A DNA stretch of 57,833 nt from JBFXCK01 sp050182275 (GTDB lineage: Bacteria; Pseudomonadota; Alphaproteobacteria; SHNJ01), in assembly GCA_050182275.1 (NCBI GenBank), contig JBFXCK010000012.1, positions 1 to 57,833 of the forward strand, written 5' to 3'. Under the pieces are notes generated by a model. That model was not told the DNA's origin. It did not search any database and saw only the letters and a list, made by a program, of their open reading frames with translations. Both the position numbers and the translations under genes were made by a program. This document shows positions 8,634 through 16,663 of this stretch, one piece after another (the first letter of the stretch is position 1; each line of letters opens with the position of its first letter).

Positions 8634-9778
8634 GCAGTTTCGAACTAGAAGATGTTTTCGATTATTTTTCCCGTCAATTTAAAAGATGGCGGCGTTTGCC
8701 GCTTTTGCCTTTTTGGGTGGTGGTGATATTGGGAGCGCTTGGCGTGTTGATGCTCTATTCGGCCGGCGGCGGCAATCTTAGCCCCTGGGCCATGCGCCAT
8801 GCGGTGCGCTTTTTGCTGTGTTTGGCCTTGATGATCGCGATTGCCTTGGTCGATATCCGCATTTGGCTTAAATATTCCTATATTTTTTATGTGATCCTAA
8901 TCGGCTTATTGCTGGCGGTTGAAATCAAAGGCGTTGCCGGCATGGGCGCGCAGCGCTGGATCGATTTGGGGGTGGTGCAGCTGCAGCCTTCCGAATTAAT
9001 GAAAATCGGCCTGATTTTGGTGTTGGCGCGTTATTATCATGGCTTGCCCTTGGAAGATGTTAAAAGTTTCCGCGCGCTTATCCCGCCCTTGCTGCTGATT
9101 TTATTGCCGGTCATTTTGGTTTTGCGGCAGCCTAATTTAGGCACGGCGATGATGCTGATCTTGGCGGGCGGGGCGATCATGTTTTTGGCCGGGGTGCGCT
9201 GGTGGCTGTTTGTCGGCGCCGCGCTGGGCGCGCTGGGGGCGGCGCCGGTGATTTGGCATTTTCTGCATGCCTATCAAAAGCAACGAGTATTAACTTTCCT
9301 TGACCCCGAGCGCGATCCGCTAGGCGCCGGCTATCATATTATGCAATCCAAAATCGCACTTGGTTCAGGCGGATTTTTTGGCAAGGGATTTTTAGAGGGA
9401 ACGCAAAGCCACTTGAATTTTTTGCCAGAAAAGCAAACCGATTTTATTTTCACCGTATTGGCTGAAGAAATGGGGATGCTGGGCGCTTTAATTATCTTAA
9501 TTCTGTACGGAATTTTATTCGTTTATGGATTTTTCCTGGCGCAGCGCGCCACCAGCCAGTTTGGGCGTTTATTGGCGATGGGGTTGACCTTGAATCTCTT
9601 TTTATACCTTTTCATCAATATCGGCATGGTAATGGGTTTGTTGCCGGTAGTGGGTGTGCCTTTGCCTTTACTTTCTTACGGCGGCACCTCGATGCTGGCG
9701 GTGATGATCGGTTTTGGCCTCTTGTTTGGCCTGGATGTCCATGATGATCAGCGGATTCCGTTGCGGGGAGTAGGTTGA
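8630..9778 (+). CDS. rodA: Peptidoglycan glycosyltransferase RodA
   Basis: A 382-residue SEDS-family membrane enzyme that polymerises lipid II into glycan strands with PBP2. About ten membrane helices are visible. Family motifs include GAQRWIDLGVVQLQPSELMK, NFLPEKQTDFIFTVLAEEMG and the C-terminal GVPLPLLSYGGTSML. It overlaps mrdA by 4 nt and ends the mre operon. The RodA rather than FtsW assignment rests on the pairing with mrdA and on the length. Confidence 0.96.
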   Translation: MSSFELEDVFDYFSRQFKRWRRLPLLPFWVVVILGALGVLMLYSAGGGNLSPWAMRHAVRFLLCLALMIAIALVDIRIWLKYSYIFYVILIGLLLAVEIKGVAGMGAQRWIDLGVVQLQPSELMKIGLILVLARYYHGLPLEDVKSFRALIPPLLLILLPVILVLRQPNLGTAMMLILAGGAIMFLAGVRWWLFVGAALGALGAAPVIWHFLHAYQKQRVLTFLDPERDPLGAGYHIMQSKIALGSGGFFGKGFLEGTQSHLNFLPEKQTDFIFTVLAEEMGMLGALIILILYGILFVYGFFLAQRATSQFGRLLAMGLTLNLFLYLFINIGMVMGLLPVVGVPLPLLSYGGTSMLAVMIGFGLLFGLDVHDDQRIPLRGVG

Positions 9779-9786
9779 TTATCTCC

Positions 9787-9815
9787 TCGACAATCTAGGG
9801 TATATTCTCTATAAC
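9787..9815 (+). promoter_or_regulatory. Predicted sigma-70 promoter of tRNA-Lys
   Basis: TCGACA at 9787-9792 and TATAAC at 9810-9815 each match five of six consensus bases with a 17-nt spacer. The expected start point is about five bases before the mature tRNA at 9827. No other gene lies between. Confidence 0.6.
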
Positions 9816-9826
9816 CCAGCCGGAGC

Positions 9827-9902
9827 GGGCGCTTAGCTCAGTTGGTAGAGCAGATGACTCTTAATCATCGGGTCGTGGGTTCGATCCCCTCAGCGCCCAC
9901 CA
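9827..9902 (+). tRNA. tRNA-Lys (anticodon CUU)
   Basis: A complete 76-nt cloverleaf with encoded CCA. The acceptor arms GGGCGCT (9827-9833) and AGCGCCC (9892-9898) pair over seven bases. The D arm is GCTC/GAGC and the anticodon stem is GATGA/TCATC around loop CTCTTAA, which gives anticodon CUU. The T arm GTGGG-TTCGATC-CCCTC contains one U-U mismatch (positions 50 and 64). The next gene starts only 18 nt downstream and no terminator is visible between them. Confidence 0.95.
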
Positions 9903-9920
9903 TTTTATGTAGAAAGAATA

Positions 9921-11600
9921 ATGCTGCACCGTCTATCTTTAGTTCAACAAACCGGCTTCTTGTTTCTTATCTTGGCCGTCCTTTTCGGCTTTGGCTTGGG
10001 GGATAGGCCTATTTCCGCGCCGAGCGAGGCGCGCTATGCCGAAATCGGCCGTGAAATGGCGGCGACCAACGATTTCGTCACGCCACGCCTGAATACTGTC
10101 AAATATTTTGAAAAACCGCCGCTATTTTATTGGGTGCAGGCAGGCGCGATTAAGGCTTTCGGATTATCGGAATTCGTTTTGCGCCTCCCCACGGCGCTAT
10201 TTGGCATTTTTATTGTCTTGATCACTTATTTAATGGCCTATCGTTTGTATGGCCAAATACCGGCGCTATGGACGGCGGCCGTGCAAGGCACCTGTATTCT
10301 GGGTTTTGCTTTAAGCCGGGTGATTTTGCTGGATATTCCGGTTAGCTTTTTCTTACTCGCTACATTGTTTTCTTTCATTGCCGCCATCGAAGAGCCAAAA
10401 GGCAGGCGGCGCGATATATATTTATTTTTAATGTATACCGCGGCAGCGGGGGCCGTCTTAACCAAAGGCTTGATTGGAATTGTCATTCCAGGCGCGGTGA
10501 TTTTTTTGTGGCTGGCGCTAACTAAACAATGGCGATTGTTGCTGGAGTTGCGGCTGTTTTCTGGAATTTTATGGTTTTTATTATTGGCTGCACCCTGGCA
10601 TATTTTGGTATCGCTGCGTAATCCCGAATTTCCGTGGTTTTATTTTGTGCATGAGCATTTCTTGCGCTTCACCACTAAAATCCATGGCCGCTATGAACCT
10701 TGGTGGTTTTTTATTCCGGTATTGATCTTGGGCTTTTGGCCTTGGATGCTGCTGGCGGGGGCTGCGGTAGCGAATTATGCGAAGGGCGCCTGGAAATCAA
10801 AAATTGATTTGCTGCTTTTATTGTGGGTTGGATTTATTTTTTTCTTTTTCTCTTATTCCGATTCAAAATTAATACCTTATATATTCCCGGTTTTCCCGGT
10901 CATTAGCTTATTTACGGGCCGTTATTTGGCCGAAGTATGGGAAGGCAAGCATCAAAAAACCTTCCGCCGCTGTGCGGCGATTAGCTGGTGGTTGTTGTTA
11001 CTATTGCTGGCTATTTCCATTCAAGCCTTTGATAGTATCATCGATCATAAAATCGGCGGCAAGCTGGGCGCGGCTTTGGAAGACGCACATGATGAGGTGA
11101 TCACTTTCGCTTTTATCTTGCTCGGCAGTGTTTTGCTGCTGGGATATGTGATTTTAAAAAAATCTTCGCGGGCTATAATAAATACTATAGCAATAATCGC
11201 GATTGCCTGCCTGATTTTCGGCGATCAAATTGCCGACCATCATAAAGAAGGCTCCATCCGCTATTTGGCGAAAGTGATTCAAGAAAAAGGCTCCCCCGAT
11301 GATGAAGTAATTAACTGGCATTATTACAATCAAGATTTGCCGGTTTATTTAAAGCGGCGCATTACCATTGTCGATTGGAGGGGTGAATTGGCTTATGGCG
11401 CTGAAAACGAGCCGGAATATACCAAGCAATTCATGATCGATGACGCTGAATTTTGGCGGCGCTGGCAGGGGAAAAAGCGGGTTTTTGTAATAATGCGCAG
11501 CGATGCCTATGCGCCGGAAATGGCTCCAAAAAATAAGCCGTTTATTAAATTGCTGGAAACGGCTAAATTCATTCTCGTCACAAATCAGCCGCTTTCTTGA
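9921..11600 (+). CDS. arnT: ArnT-like lipid A aminoarabinose transferase (GT83/PMT family)
   Basis: A 559-residue polytopic membrane glycosyltransferase of the ArnT/protein-mannosyltransferase type. ArnT moves L-Ara4N from undecaprenyl phosphate to lipid A phosphates on the periplasmic side. The first periplasmic loop has the family pattern APSEARYAEIGREMA followed by KYFEKPPLFYW, as in E. coli ArnT (DETRYAEISREM, RYFEKP). About 11-13 helices are followed by a soluble C-terminal part. Length is close to E. coli ArnT (550). The four genes behind it encode the matching donor pathway, which raises confidence in the substrate. A different lipid-linked sugar remains possible. Confidence 0.82.
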   Translation: MLHRLSLVQQTGFLFLILAVLFGFGLGDRPISAPSEARYAEIGREMAATNDFVTPRLNTVKYFEKPPLFYWVQAGAIKAFGLSEFVLRLPTALFGIFIVLITYLMAYRLYGQIPALWTAAVQGTCILGFALSRVILLDIPVSFFLLATLFSFIAAIEEPKGRRRDIYLFLMYTAAAGAVLTKGLIGIVIPGAVIFLWLALTKQWRLLLELRLFSGILWFLLLAAPWHILVSLRNPEFPWFYFVHEHFLRFTTKIHGRYEPWWFFIPVLILGFWPWMLLAGAAVANYAKGAWKSKIDLLLLLWVGFIFFFFSYSDSKLIPYIFPVFPVISLFTGRYLAEVWEGKHQKTFRRCAAISWWLLLLLLAISIQAFDSIIDHKIGGKLGAALEDAHDEVITFAFILLGSVLLLGYVILKKSSRAIINTIAIIAIACLIFGDQIADHHKEGSIRYLAKVIQEKGSPDDEVINWHYYNQDLPVYLKRRITIVDWRGELAYGAENEPEYTKQFMIDDAEFWRRWQGKKRVFVIMRSDAYAPEMAPKNKPFIKLLETAKFILVTNQPLS

Positions 11601-11613
11601 GAGAGAAGCACAC

Positions 11614-11982
11614 ATGGCCATGATGCCGCTTATATTATTCGGGGTTTTGCTTAACGCACTTGCGCAATTGGCGCTGAAGGCGGGGGTTAACCGTATTGGG
11701 CATTTCGATTTCAGCTTAAATAATATTTGGCCAATTGGCCTGGCGATGGCGGGCAATATTTATATTTTAGGCGGTTTATTTTTATATGGCGTCAGCGTGA
11801 TAGTATGGTTAATGGCCTTATCGCGGGTAGATGTCAGCTTTGCTTATCCGATGTTAAGTGTTGGCTATATCATTAATGCCGTTGCCGCCTATTATTTATT
11901 CGATGAAAATTTAAGCGTAACGCGGCTGGCAGGTATTGGCGTCATTATTGTCGGCGTTTATTTGATCTCAAGGACGGCTTAA
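11614..11982 (+). CDS. ArnE/ArnF-like small membrane transporter (SMR/EamA fold)
   Basis: A 122-residue protein with four membrane helices. In the Arn pathway, ArnE and ArnF together flip undecaprenyl-phosphate-Ara4N across the inner membrane. This cluster has just one such gene, so a homodimer may do the job. It lacks the helix-1 glutamate that drug-exporting SMR proteins such as EmrE use, which fits a lipid-carrier flippase. The start at 11614 follows GAGAGAAG and lies after the arnT stop; longer in-frame starts would overlap arnT. It abuts arnB with no gap. Confidence 0.75.
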   Translation: MAMMPLILFGVLLNALAQLALKAGVNRIGHFDFSLNNIWPIGLAMAGNIYILGGLFLYGVSVIVWLMALSRVDVSFAYPMLSVGYIINAVAAYYLFDENLSVTRLAGIGVIIVGVYLISRTA

Positions 11983-13143
11983 ATGAGCAATGAAGCTTTT
12001 TTGAAATTCACCACTCCTGTGCTTGATGATTCCGCTATTGCCGAAGTGACGGATGTTTTGCGTTCCGGCTGGCTTACCACCGGCCCCCGCGTAAAGAAAT
12101 TCGAGGATATGCTGCAGGAATATCTGGGCGGCCGCCGCTCTTTGGCCGTTTCTTCCGCCACCGCAGGTTTGCACATCGCTTGTTTAGCGATTGGCTTAAA
12201 GGAAGGGGACGAGGTTATCACCACGCCGCTTACTTTTGTTGCGACGCTGAATACTATTGTTCAGGCTGGCGCTAAGCCGGTTTTGGTGGATATTGAAAAG
12301 AACGGCTTGAATATCGACGTGGCTCAAATCGAGGCTGCCATCACGCCGCGCACCAAGGCCATTATGCCGGTGCATTTCGCCGGCGCGCCGGTTGATTTGG
12401 ACCCGCTTTATGCCTTGGCCAAGAAGCATAATTTGCGGGTGATTGAAGATTGCGCCCATGCGATTGGCACGGAATATAAAGGCAAGAAACTTGGCGCTTT
12501 TGGCGATATTCAAATATTCAGTTTCCATCCCAATAAAAATATCACAACCGGCGAGGGGGGATGCGTTACCACTGCTGATCCCGAAATCATTCATAAAATC
12601 GAACGCTTGCGCTTTCATGGCATCGACCGCGATGCTTTCAACCGCTTCGGCAAGGGCGGCAGCCAGCATTACGATATTGTTTTGCCCGGCTTTAAATATA
12701 ATATGATGGATATTCAAGCGGCGCTTGGCATTCATCAATTGCCCAAGCTGGATGGCTTTATTGCCGAGCGCGAAAAACGCGCCAAGATTTATCAAGAACG
12801 CCTGCAAGGCTGGACGGAGTTAAGCCTGCCCATCGCCCCTAACTATAACCACCGCCATGCCTGGCATTTATACACCCCTTTGATTGAAAGCCCCATGGGC
12901 CGCGATGGCTTTATTGAGGCGATGAAGGAAGAAAATATCGGCCTGGGGCTGCATTATACAGCGGCGCATTTATTCACCTATTACCGCGAGCGTTTTGGCT
13001 ATAAACAGGGGCAATTTCCCAATACCGAAAATGCCGCTTCAAAAATTTGCTCGCTTCCCTTATTTCCGACCATGACTTCGGCGGAGCAGGAGTGGGTGAT
13101 CGCGGCAATGGTGAAAATTTTCAAGAAACGGATGGCAGCATAA
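11983..13143 (+). CDS. arnB: UDP-4-amino-4-deoxy-L-arabinose aminotransferase ArnB-like
   Basis: A 386-residue PLP enzyme of the DegT/DnrJ/EryC1 family. ArnB converts the UDP-4-keto-pentose to UDP-L-Ara4N with glutamate as amino donor. The PLP-binding lysine is Lys185 in FHPNKNITTGEGG, aligned with the FHAIKNITCAEGG of E. coli ArnB. Other close matches are SGWLTTGPRV, VSSATAGLHIA, VHFAGAPVDLDPL and the C-terminal ICSLPLFPTMT. It is the best single indicator that the cluster makes an Ara4N-type sugar. Its stop overlaps the next start as TAATG. Confidence 0.9.
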   Translation: MSNEAFLKFTTPVLDDSAIAEVTDVLRSGWLTTGPRVKKFEDMLQEYLGGRRSLAVSSATAGLHIACLAIGLKEGDEVITTPLTFVATLNTIVQAGAKPVLVDIEKNGLNIDVAQIEAAITPRTKAIMPVHFAGAPVDLDPLYALAKKHNLRVIEDCAHAIGTEYKGKKLGAFGDIQIFSFHPNKNITTGEGGCVTTADPEIIHKIERLRFHGIDRDAFNRFGKGGSQHYDIVLPGFKYNMMDIQAALGIHQLPKLDGFIAEREKRAKIYQERLQGWTELSLPIAPNYNHRHAWHLYTPLIESPMGRDGFIEAMKEENIGLGLHYTAAHLFTYYRERFGYKQGQFPNTENAASKICSLPLFPTMTSAEQEWVIAAMVKIFKKRMAA

Positions 13144-14126
13144 TGAGCGCACCTTATTTAAGCGTCGTAATTCCGGTTTATAACGAGCAAGAAGTTTTAC
13201 CGATTTTATTCAACCGGCTTTTGCCGGTGCTGGATGGTCTGGGCAAAAGTTTTGAAGTGATTTTCACCAATGACGGCAGCAAGGATAAAACCAGCCAAAT
13301 TCTGGCGGAATATCAGGCCAAGCGCCCATCCCAAATCCGCGTGATTGAGTTTTTACGCAATTACGGCCAGCATCCGGCGATTATGGCGGGGTTTGAATTG
13401 GCTAAGGGCGAAGTGATTGTAACGCTTGATGCCGACCTGCAAAATCCGCCGGAAGAGATTCCGAAATTATTGGAATTCATCGATAAGGGCCATGATGTGG
13501 CAGGCGGCTGCCGCCAGAACAGGCAGGATACCGCTTTTCGTAAAATGATTTCCAAGGCCTCGAATATCGTGCGCGATTGGATTACGCCGATTCGCCTGGC
13601 GGATCATGGCTGTATGCTCCGCGCCTACCGCCGCCATATTGTTGAATTGATTTTGGCGAGTCATGAAAGTTCAACCTTCATTCCGGCGCTTGCGCAATAT
13701 TTCGCGGCCAATCCGGTTGACGTGCCGGTAAAGCATGAAGAGCGTGCGGCTGGCGCCTCGAAATATAATTTGTTTAAATTAATCCGCTATAATTTCGACT
13801 TGATGACCGCTTTTTCGCTTCTTCCCCTGCAGGTTTTTACGATTGTAGGCATGGTTTTATCGGCAGCCAGCGGTTTGCTGGTGGTTTATATGATTGGCCG
13901 CAGGCTTATTATCGGCCCGGAAGCGGAAGGAATTTTCACCTTATTCGCCATCGTCTTTTTATTAATCGGCGTGTTGATGACCGGCACCGGTTTGATCGGC
14001 GAATATGTGGGCCGTATCTATCAGGAAGTGCGCCGCCGCCCGCGCTATGCGATCCGCCAGGTGTTAAGCGACCGCACGGATAGCACAAATACTGTTGTTA
14101 TTCCGCGGCGGACAGGAACTCATTAA
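13143..14126 (+). CDS. arnC: ArnC-like undecaprenyl-phosphate aminosugar transferase
   Basis: A 327-residue family 2 glycosyltransferase that loads the aminosugar from UDP onto undecaprenyl phosphate at the cytoplasmic face. The catalytic domain has VVIPVYNEQEVLP and the DxD motif at Asp96-Asp98 (TLDADLQNPPEEIP). GCMLRAYRRHIVE and HESSTFIPALA follow closely the E. coli ArnC pattern. Two C-terminal membrane helices precede LIGEYVGRIYQEVRRRPRY. The start at 13143 overlaps the arnB stop by one base; upstream in-frame starts lie inside arnB. E. coli ArnC uses the formylated sugar, yet no formyltransferase is encoded here. Confidence 0.9.
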   Translation: MSAPYLSVVIPVYNEQEVLPILFNRLLPVLDGLGKSFEVIFTNDGSKDKTSQILAEYQAKRPSQIRVIEFLRNYGQHPAIMAGFELAKGEVIVTLDADLQNPPEEIPKLLEFIDKGHDVAGGCRQNRQDTAFRKMISKASNIVRDWITPIRLADHGCMLRAYRRHIVELILASHESSTFIPALAQYFAANPVDVPVKHEERAAGASKYNLFKLIRYNFDLMTAFSLLPLQVFTIVGMVLSAASGLLVVYMIGRRLIIGPEAEGIFTLFAIVFLLIGVLMTGTGLIGEYVGRIYQEVRRRPRYAIRQVLSDRTDSTNTVVIPRRTGTH

Positions 14127-15160
14127 TGCGAATTCTTATTCTGGGCGCAAACGGATTCATTGGCAGCCACTTAAGCGCCGCTATATTGGCTAAAACCAAT
14201 TGGGAAATAGTCGGCATAGATTTGGCCGATGACCGGCTGGAAGAATCTTTAAAAAATCCGCGTTTTCATTTAATTAAAGCCGACATAACCGAAAACCCCC
14301 GGCTTGTTACCAGTGAAGTTGCAGCGGCCGATGTGGTCTTGCCCCTGGTGGCGATTGCAACGCCTTCGGCTTATGTCACCAAGCCGCTGGCGGTATTCGA
14401 GCTGGATTTCGAGGCCAATTTGGCCGTGATCCGCGATTGCGTGCAATTCAAGAAGCGGGTCATTTTTCCCTCGACTTCCGAAGTTTATGGCATGTGCGAT
14501 GATCCTGAATTTAAGGAAGAAACCAGCCCGCTGGTGATGGGGCCGGCGCACAAGCACCGCTGGATTTACGGCGCCAGCAAGCAATTGCTTGACCGTTTAT
14601 TATTCGCCTATGGCATGGAAAAGGGATTGAAATTCAGTATTTTCCGCCCGTTTAATTGGGTGGGGCCGAAGCTTGATAATATTTCCGCGGCCAAAGAAGG
14701 CTCTAGCCGGATGATGACGCAGTTCATCGGCAATATATTGCGCGGGCAGGATATTAAGCTGGTTGATGGCGGCAATCAGCGCCGCTGCTTTATTTATATC
14801 GATGACGCGGTGGAAGCAGTCGTTAAGATTATAGAAAATAAAGATGGCGCTGCTGATGGAAAAATTTTCAACATCGGCCACCCCGGCAATGATTATTCGG
14901 TGCGCGAAGTTGCGGAAATGCTTTTACAGGCGGTCGCTTTTTATCCGGGCTATGGCGATATCGCCAAGCGCGTAAAAATCACCAATGTTCCGGGTGAAAA
15001 TTATTATGGCGAAGGCTATCAAGATATTCCCGCGCGCGTGCCTTCTATTGCCGAAGCCAATAAATATTTAAAGTGGCAGCCCACAACCGGCATGGAAGAT
15101 ATTATCAAAAAGACGCTGGATTATTATGTGCCGCGCTGGAAAGAAAGCAGCGCCGCTTAG
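14126..15160 (+). CDS. arnA: UDP-glucuronate decarboxylase, stand-alone ArnA C-terminal domain
   Basis: A 344-residue NAD-dependent short-chain epimerase-type enzyme equal to the C-terminal half of ArnA, which oxidatively decarboxylates UDP-glucuronate to UDP-4-keto-pentose. GANGFIG near the N-terminus binds NAD. Ser118, Glu119, Tyr148, Lys152 and Arg304 sit at a constant offset of 315 from E. coli ArnA Ser433, Glu434, Tyr463, Lys467 and Arg619, so the whole catalytic set and spacing are kept. FRPFNWVGPKLD and EGSSRMMTQFI are further ArnA signatures. The N-terminal formyltransferase half of ArnA is absent. It overlaps arnC by one base and ends the cluster. Confidence 0.9.
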   Translation: MRILILGANGFIGSHLSAAILAKTNWEIVGIDLADDRLEESLKNPRFHLIKADITENPRLVTSEVAAADVVLPLVAIATPSAYVTKPLAVFELDFEANLAVIRDCVQFKKRVIFPSTSEVYGMCDDPEFKEETSPLVMGPAHKHRWIYGASKQLLDRLLFAYGMEKGLKFSIFRPFNWVGPKLDNISAAKEGSSRMMTQFIGNILRGQDIKLVDGGNQRRCFIYIDDAVEAVVKIIENKDGAADGKIFNIGHPGNDYSVREVAEMLLQAVAFYPGYGDIAKRVKITNVPGENYYGEGYQDIPARVPSIAEANKYLKWQPTTGMEDIIKKTLDYYVPRWKESSAA

Positions 15161-15161
15161 A

Positions 15162-16619
15162 TCAGCCGGCGATTATATCGGTTAAAGCAACCGATTTGAC
15201 CGGCACATTGTCAAGCAAAGCAATGGTTTTCCAGCCTTTGCCATCGCCTTCTAAATCGACTTGCACTTGAGTGTCGTGCCCGCTGGCGCGGAAACGGACA
15301 AAATCATTAAGGTCGCTTTTTTCAGAGAAGCCGGTCAGCAAATTGCGAATATCTAATTTATCAACGCCCGGGGTGAAGTCGTAAATGATGTCGCGTTCGG
15401 ATTCATCGCCTTTATTCCAAGCAAAAATATCCGCGCCTTCGCCGCCGGTCAGCTTGTCAACGCCGCCCCCGCCATAAATAATATCGTCGCCTCCGCCGCC
15501 ATAGACGGTATCATCGCCGCTGCCGCCATAGAAAATGTCATCACCGCCGCCCAGGTAAACCGTGCTTTTGTCATAGATGCCCAGCAAAGTAACCTTATCA
15601 TGGCCGTCTTGACCGTTTTCTTTGGCTTCATCGGCATATAAAGTTATCACGAATTTTTTATTGTTCATCGTGATGGTTATTTCATCATTGCCATAGCCGC
15701 CGCTGATGTCGTCGGAAACAGGGGCGTTGGAGGCTTTGCCATCATTGTCCCAGGCAGCGGCAAAAGTAATCTCGATGACATCATTGCCGGCGCCGCCATG
15801 GGCAAGGGCAACGCCATCCTTATCGGTGATGACATCATCATAATCACTGCCAATAAGTTCATCGTTAAATCCTTCTTTGCCGGTAAGAACAAGACCCTTC
15901 GGCTCTTCGGGAATGGGATCGGGCGTGGGTTCAGGTGCGGGATCAGGATCAGGCGCCGGATCGGGTTGCGGCTCTGGTTCAGGCACAGGATCGGGTGTGG
16001 GAACAGGCTCTGGTTCAGGGATGGGATCGGGAATGGGGATGGGTTGCGGCTCCGGCTCAGGAAGAGGCTCCGGATCCAGCACGGGTTCGGGTGCTGGATC
16101 CGGAATAGGTTCCAGGTTGGGCGGAAAATTTGGTTCTGGGGAAGCCACTACCGGTTCCGGATTATTTGTAACCGGTTGGGCGGGCAAAGGCCGTGAAATA
16201 ATTTCTGCTAAGCGCGATGCAGTAAAAGAAGAAAAATGCTCAAAAGCCGGAAAGAAGGCGGCGCGCGCATAGGCAACCGGCTCGGCGCTGATTTCATGGA
16301 AAGATCTAGCGGTTTCGGCTGCATGTTCCAAGGCGGCTGATTCATCTAATTGCGGCACGCCAAGCAAGCGGAAGGCGCCACCCTCGTGCAAAATCAAACC
16401 TTCCTTGGCCGAGATCAAGCCTTCGGCCGGCGCATCTTCACTATCGGCCAAGGAGGCCAGCAGCTCGGCAAGATTTTCTTCGGTGACAAGTTCTGGGCCA
16501 TTTACACCGGCAGGTTTTTCCGGAGCTGGCTGAGAAGAAGATATAGCGGCTGCTTTAACCGCCGCGTCATTTTCCCCTTTATTTTCCTGGCCTTTGCTGG
16601 TTTTTTTAGCCTTTTCCAT
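15162..16619 (-). CDS. RTX-type calcium-binding protein with Pro-rich linker, probable type I secretion substrate
   Basis: A 485-residue acidic protein without a Sec signal peptide. Residues 1 to about 160 form an Ala/Glu-rich region that I do not recognise. About 160-255 is a long run of Pro-Glu, Pro-Asp and Pro-Ile repeats. From about 255 on come glycine-rich nonapeptides of the RTX kind (GGAGNDVIE, GGGDDIFYGGSGDDTVYG, GGEGADIFAW). Calcium binding by these repeats and export through an ABC-TolC type channel are known for the family. The end (DIIYDFTPGVDKLDIRNLL) resembles the serralysin-type C-terminal domain. AAGGAGAGGG precedes the ATG by a short spacer. No catalytic motif and no type I exporter gene were seen, so its role is open. 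Confidence 0.85.
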   Translation of the reverse strand: MEKAKKTSKGQENKGENDAAVKAAAISSSQPAPEKPAGVNGPELVTEENLAELLASLADSEDAPAEGLISAKEGLILHEGGAFRLLGVPQLDESAALEHAAETARSFHEISAEPVAYARAAFFPAFEHFSSFTASRLAEIISRPLPAQPVTNNPEPVVASPEPNFPPNLEPIPDPAPEPVLDPEPLPEPEPQPIPIPDPIPEPEPVPTPDPVPEPEPQPDPAPDPDPAPEPTPDPIPEEPKGLVLTGKEGFNDELIGSDYDDVITDKDGVALAHGGAGNDVIEITFAAAWDNDGKASNAPVSDDISGGYGNDEITITMNNKKFVITLYADEAKENGQDGHDKVTLLGIYDKSTVYLGGGDDIFYGGSGDDTVYGGGGDDIIYGGGGVDKLTGGEGADIFAWNKGDESERDIIYDFTPGVDKLDIRNLLTGFSEKSDLNDFVRFRASGHDTQVQVDLEGDGKGWKTIALLDNVPVKSVALTDIIAG

Positions 16620-16647
16620 AACACCCTCTCCTTGCTGTGATTTCGGG

Positions 16648-16661
16648 AGACCTTGAGGTCT
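16648..16661. promoter_or_regulatory. Palindrome AGACCT-TG-AGGTCT, possible operator of the RTX gene
   Basis: A perfect 6-bp inverted repeat with a 2-nt centre lies where transcription from the predicted minus-strand promoter would start. It is not followed by a T run on either strand side that would make it a good terminator. A regulator-binding site is an inference. Confidence 0.4.
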
Positions 16662-16663
16662 TC

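Noticed and set aside
12196..12807. Minus-strand open frame of 203 codons opposite arnB
   Set aside because: It is a shadow of the highly conserved arnB frame.
9827..15160. An integrative element with attachment sites at tRNA-Lys
   Set aside because: No integrase and no direct repeat of the tRNA 3' end were noticed; the idea is kept only as a finding on possible gene acquisition.
15890..16120. Short tandem-like repeats that could suggest a CRISPR array
   Set aside because: The units are degenerate codons of the Pro-rich linker in an open frame, with no constant repeat and spacer lengths.
15798..16272. Plus-strand Gly/Ser/Met-rich open frames opposite the RTX gene
   Set aside because: They are the antisense reading of the Pro-Glu/Pro-Asp repeats, have biased low-complexity content and no ribosome site.
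16648..16661. AGACCT palindrome as the terminator of corA
   Set aside because: On the corA strand it is not followed by a T run; an operator role fits better.
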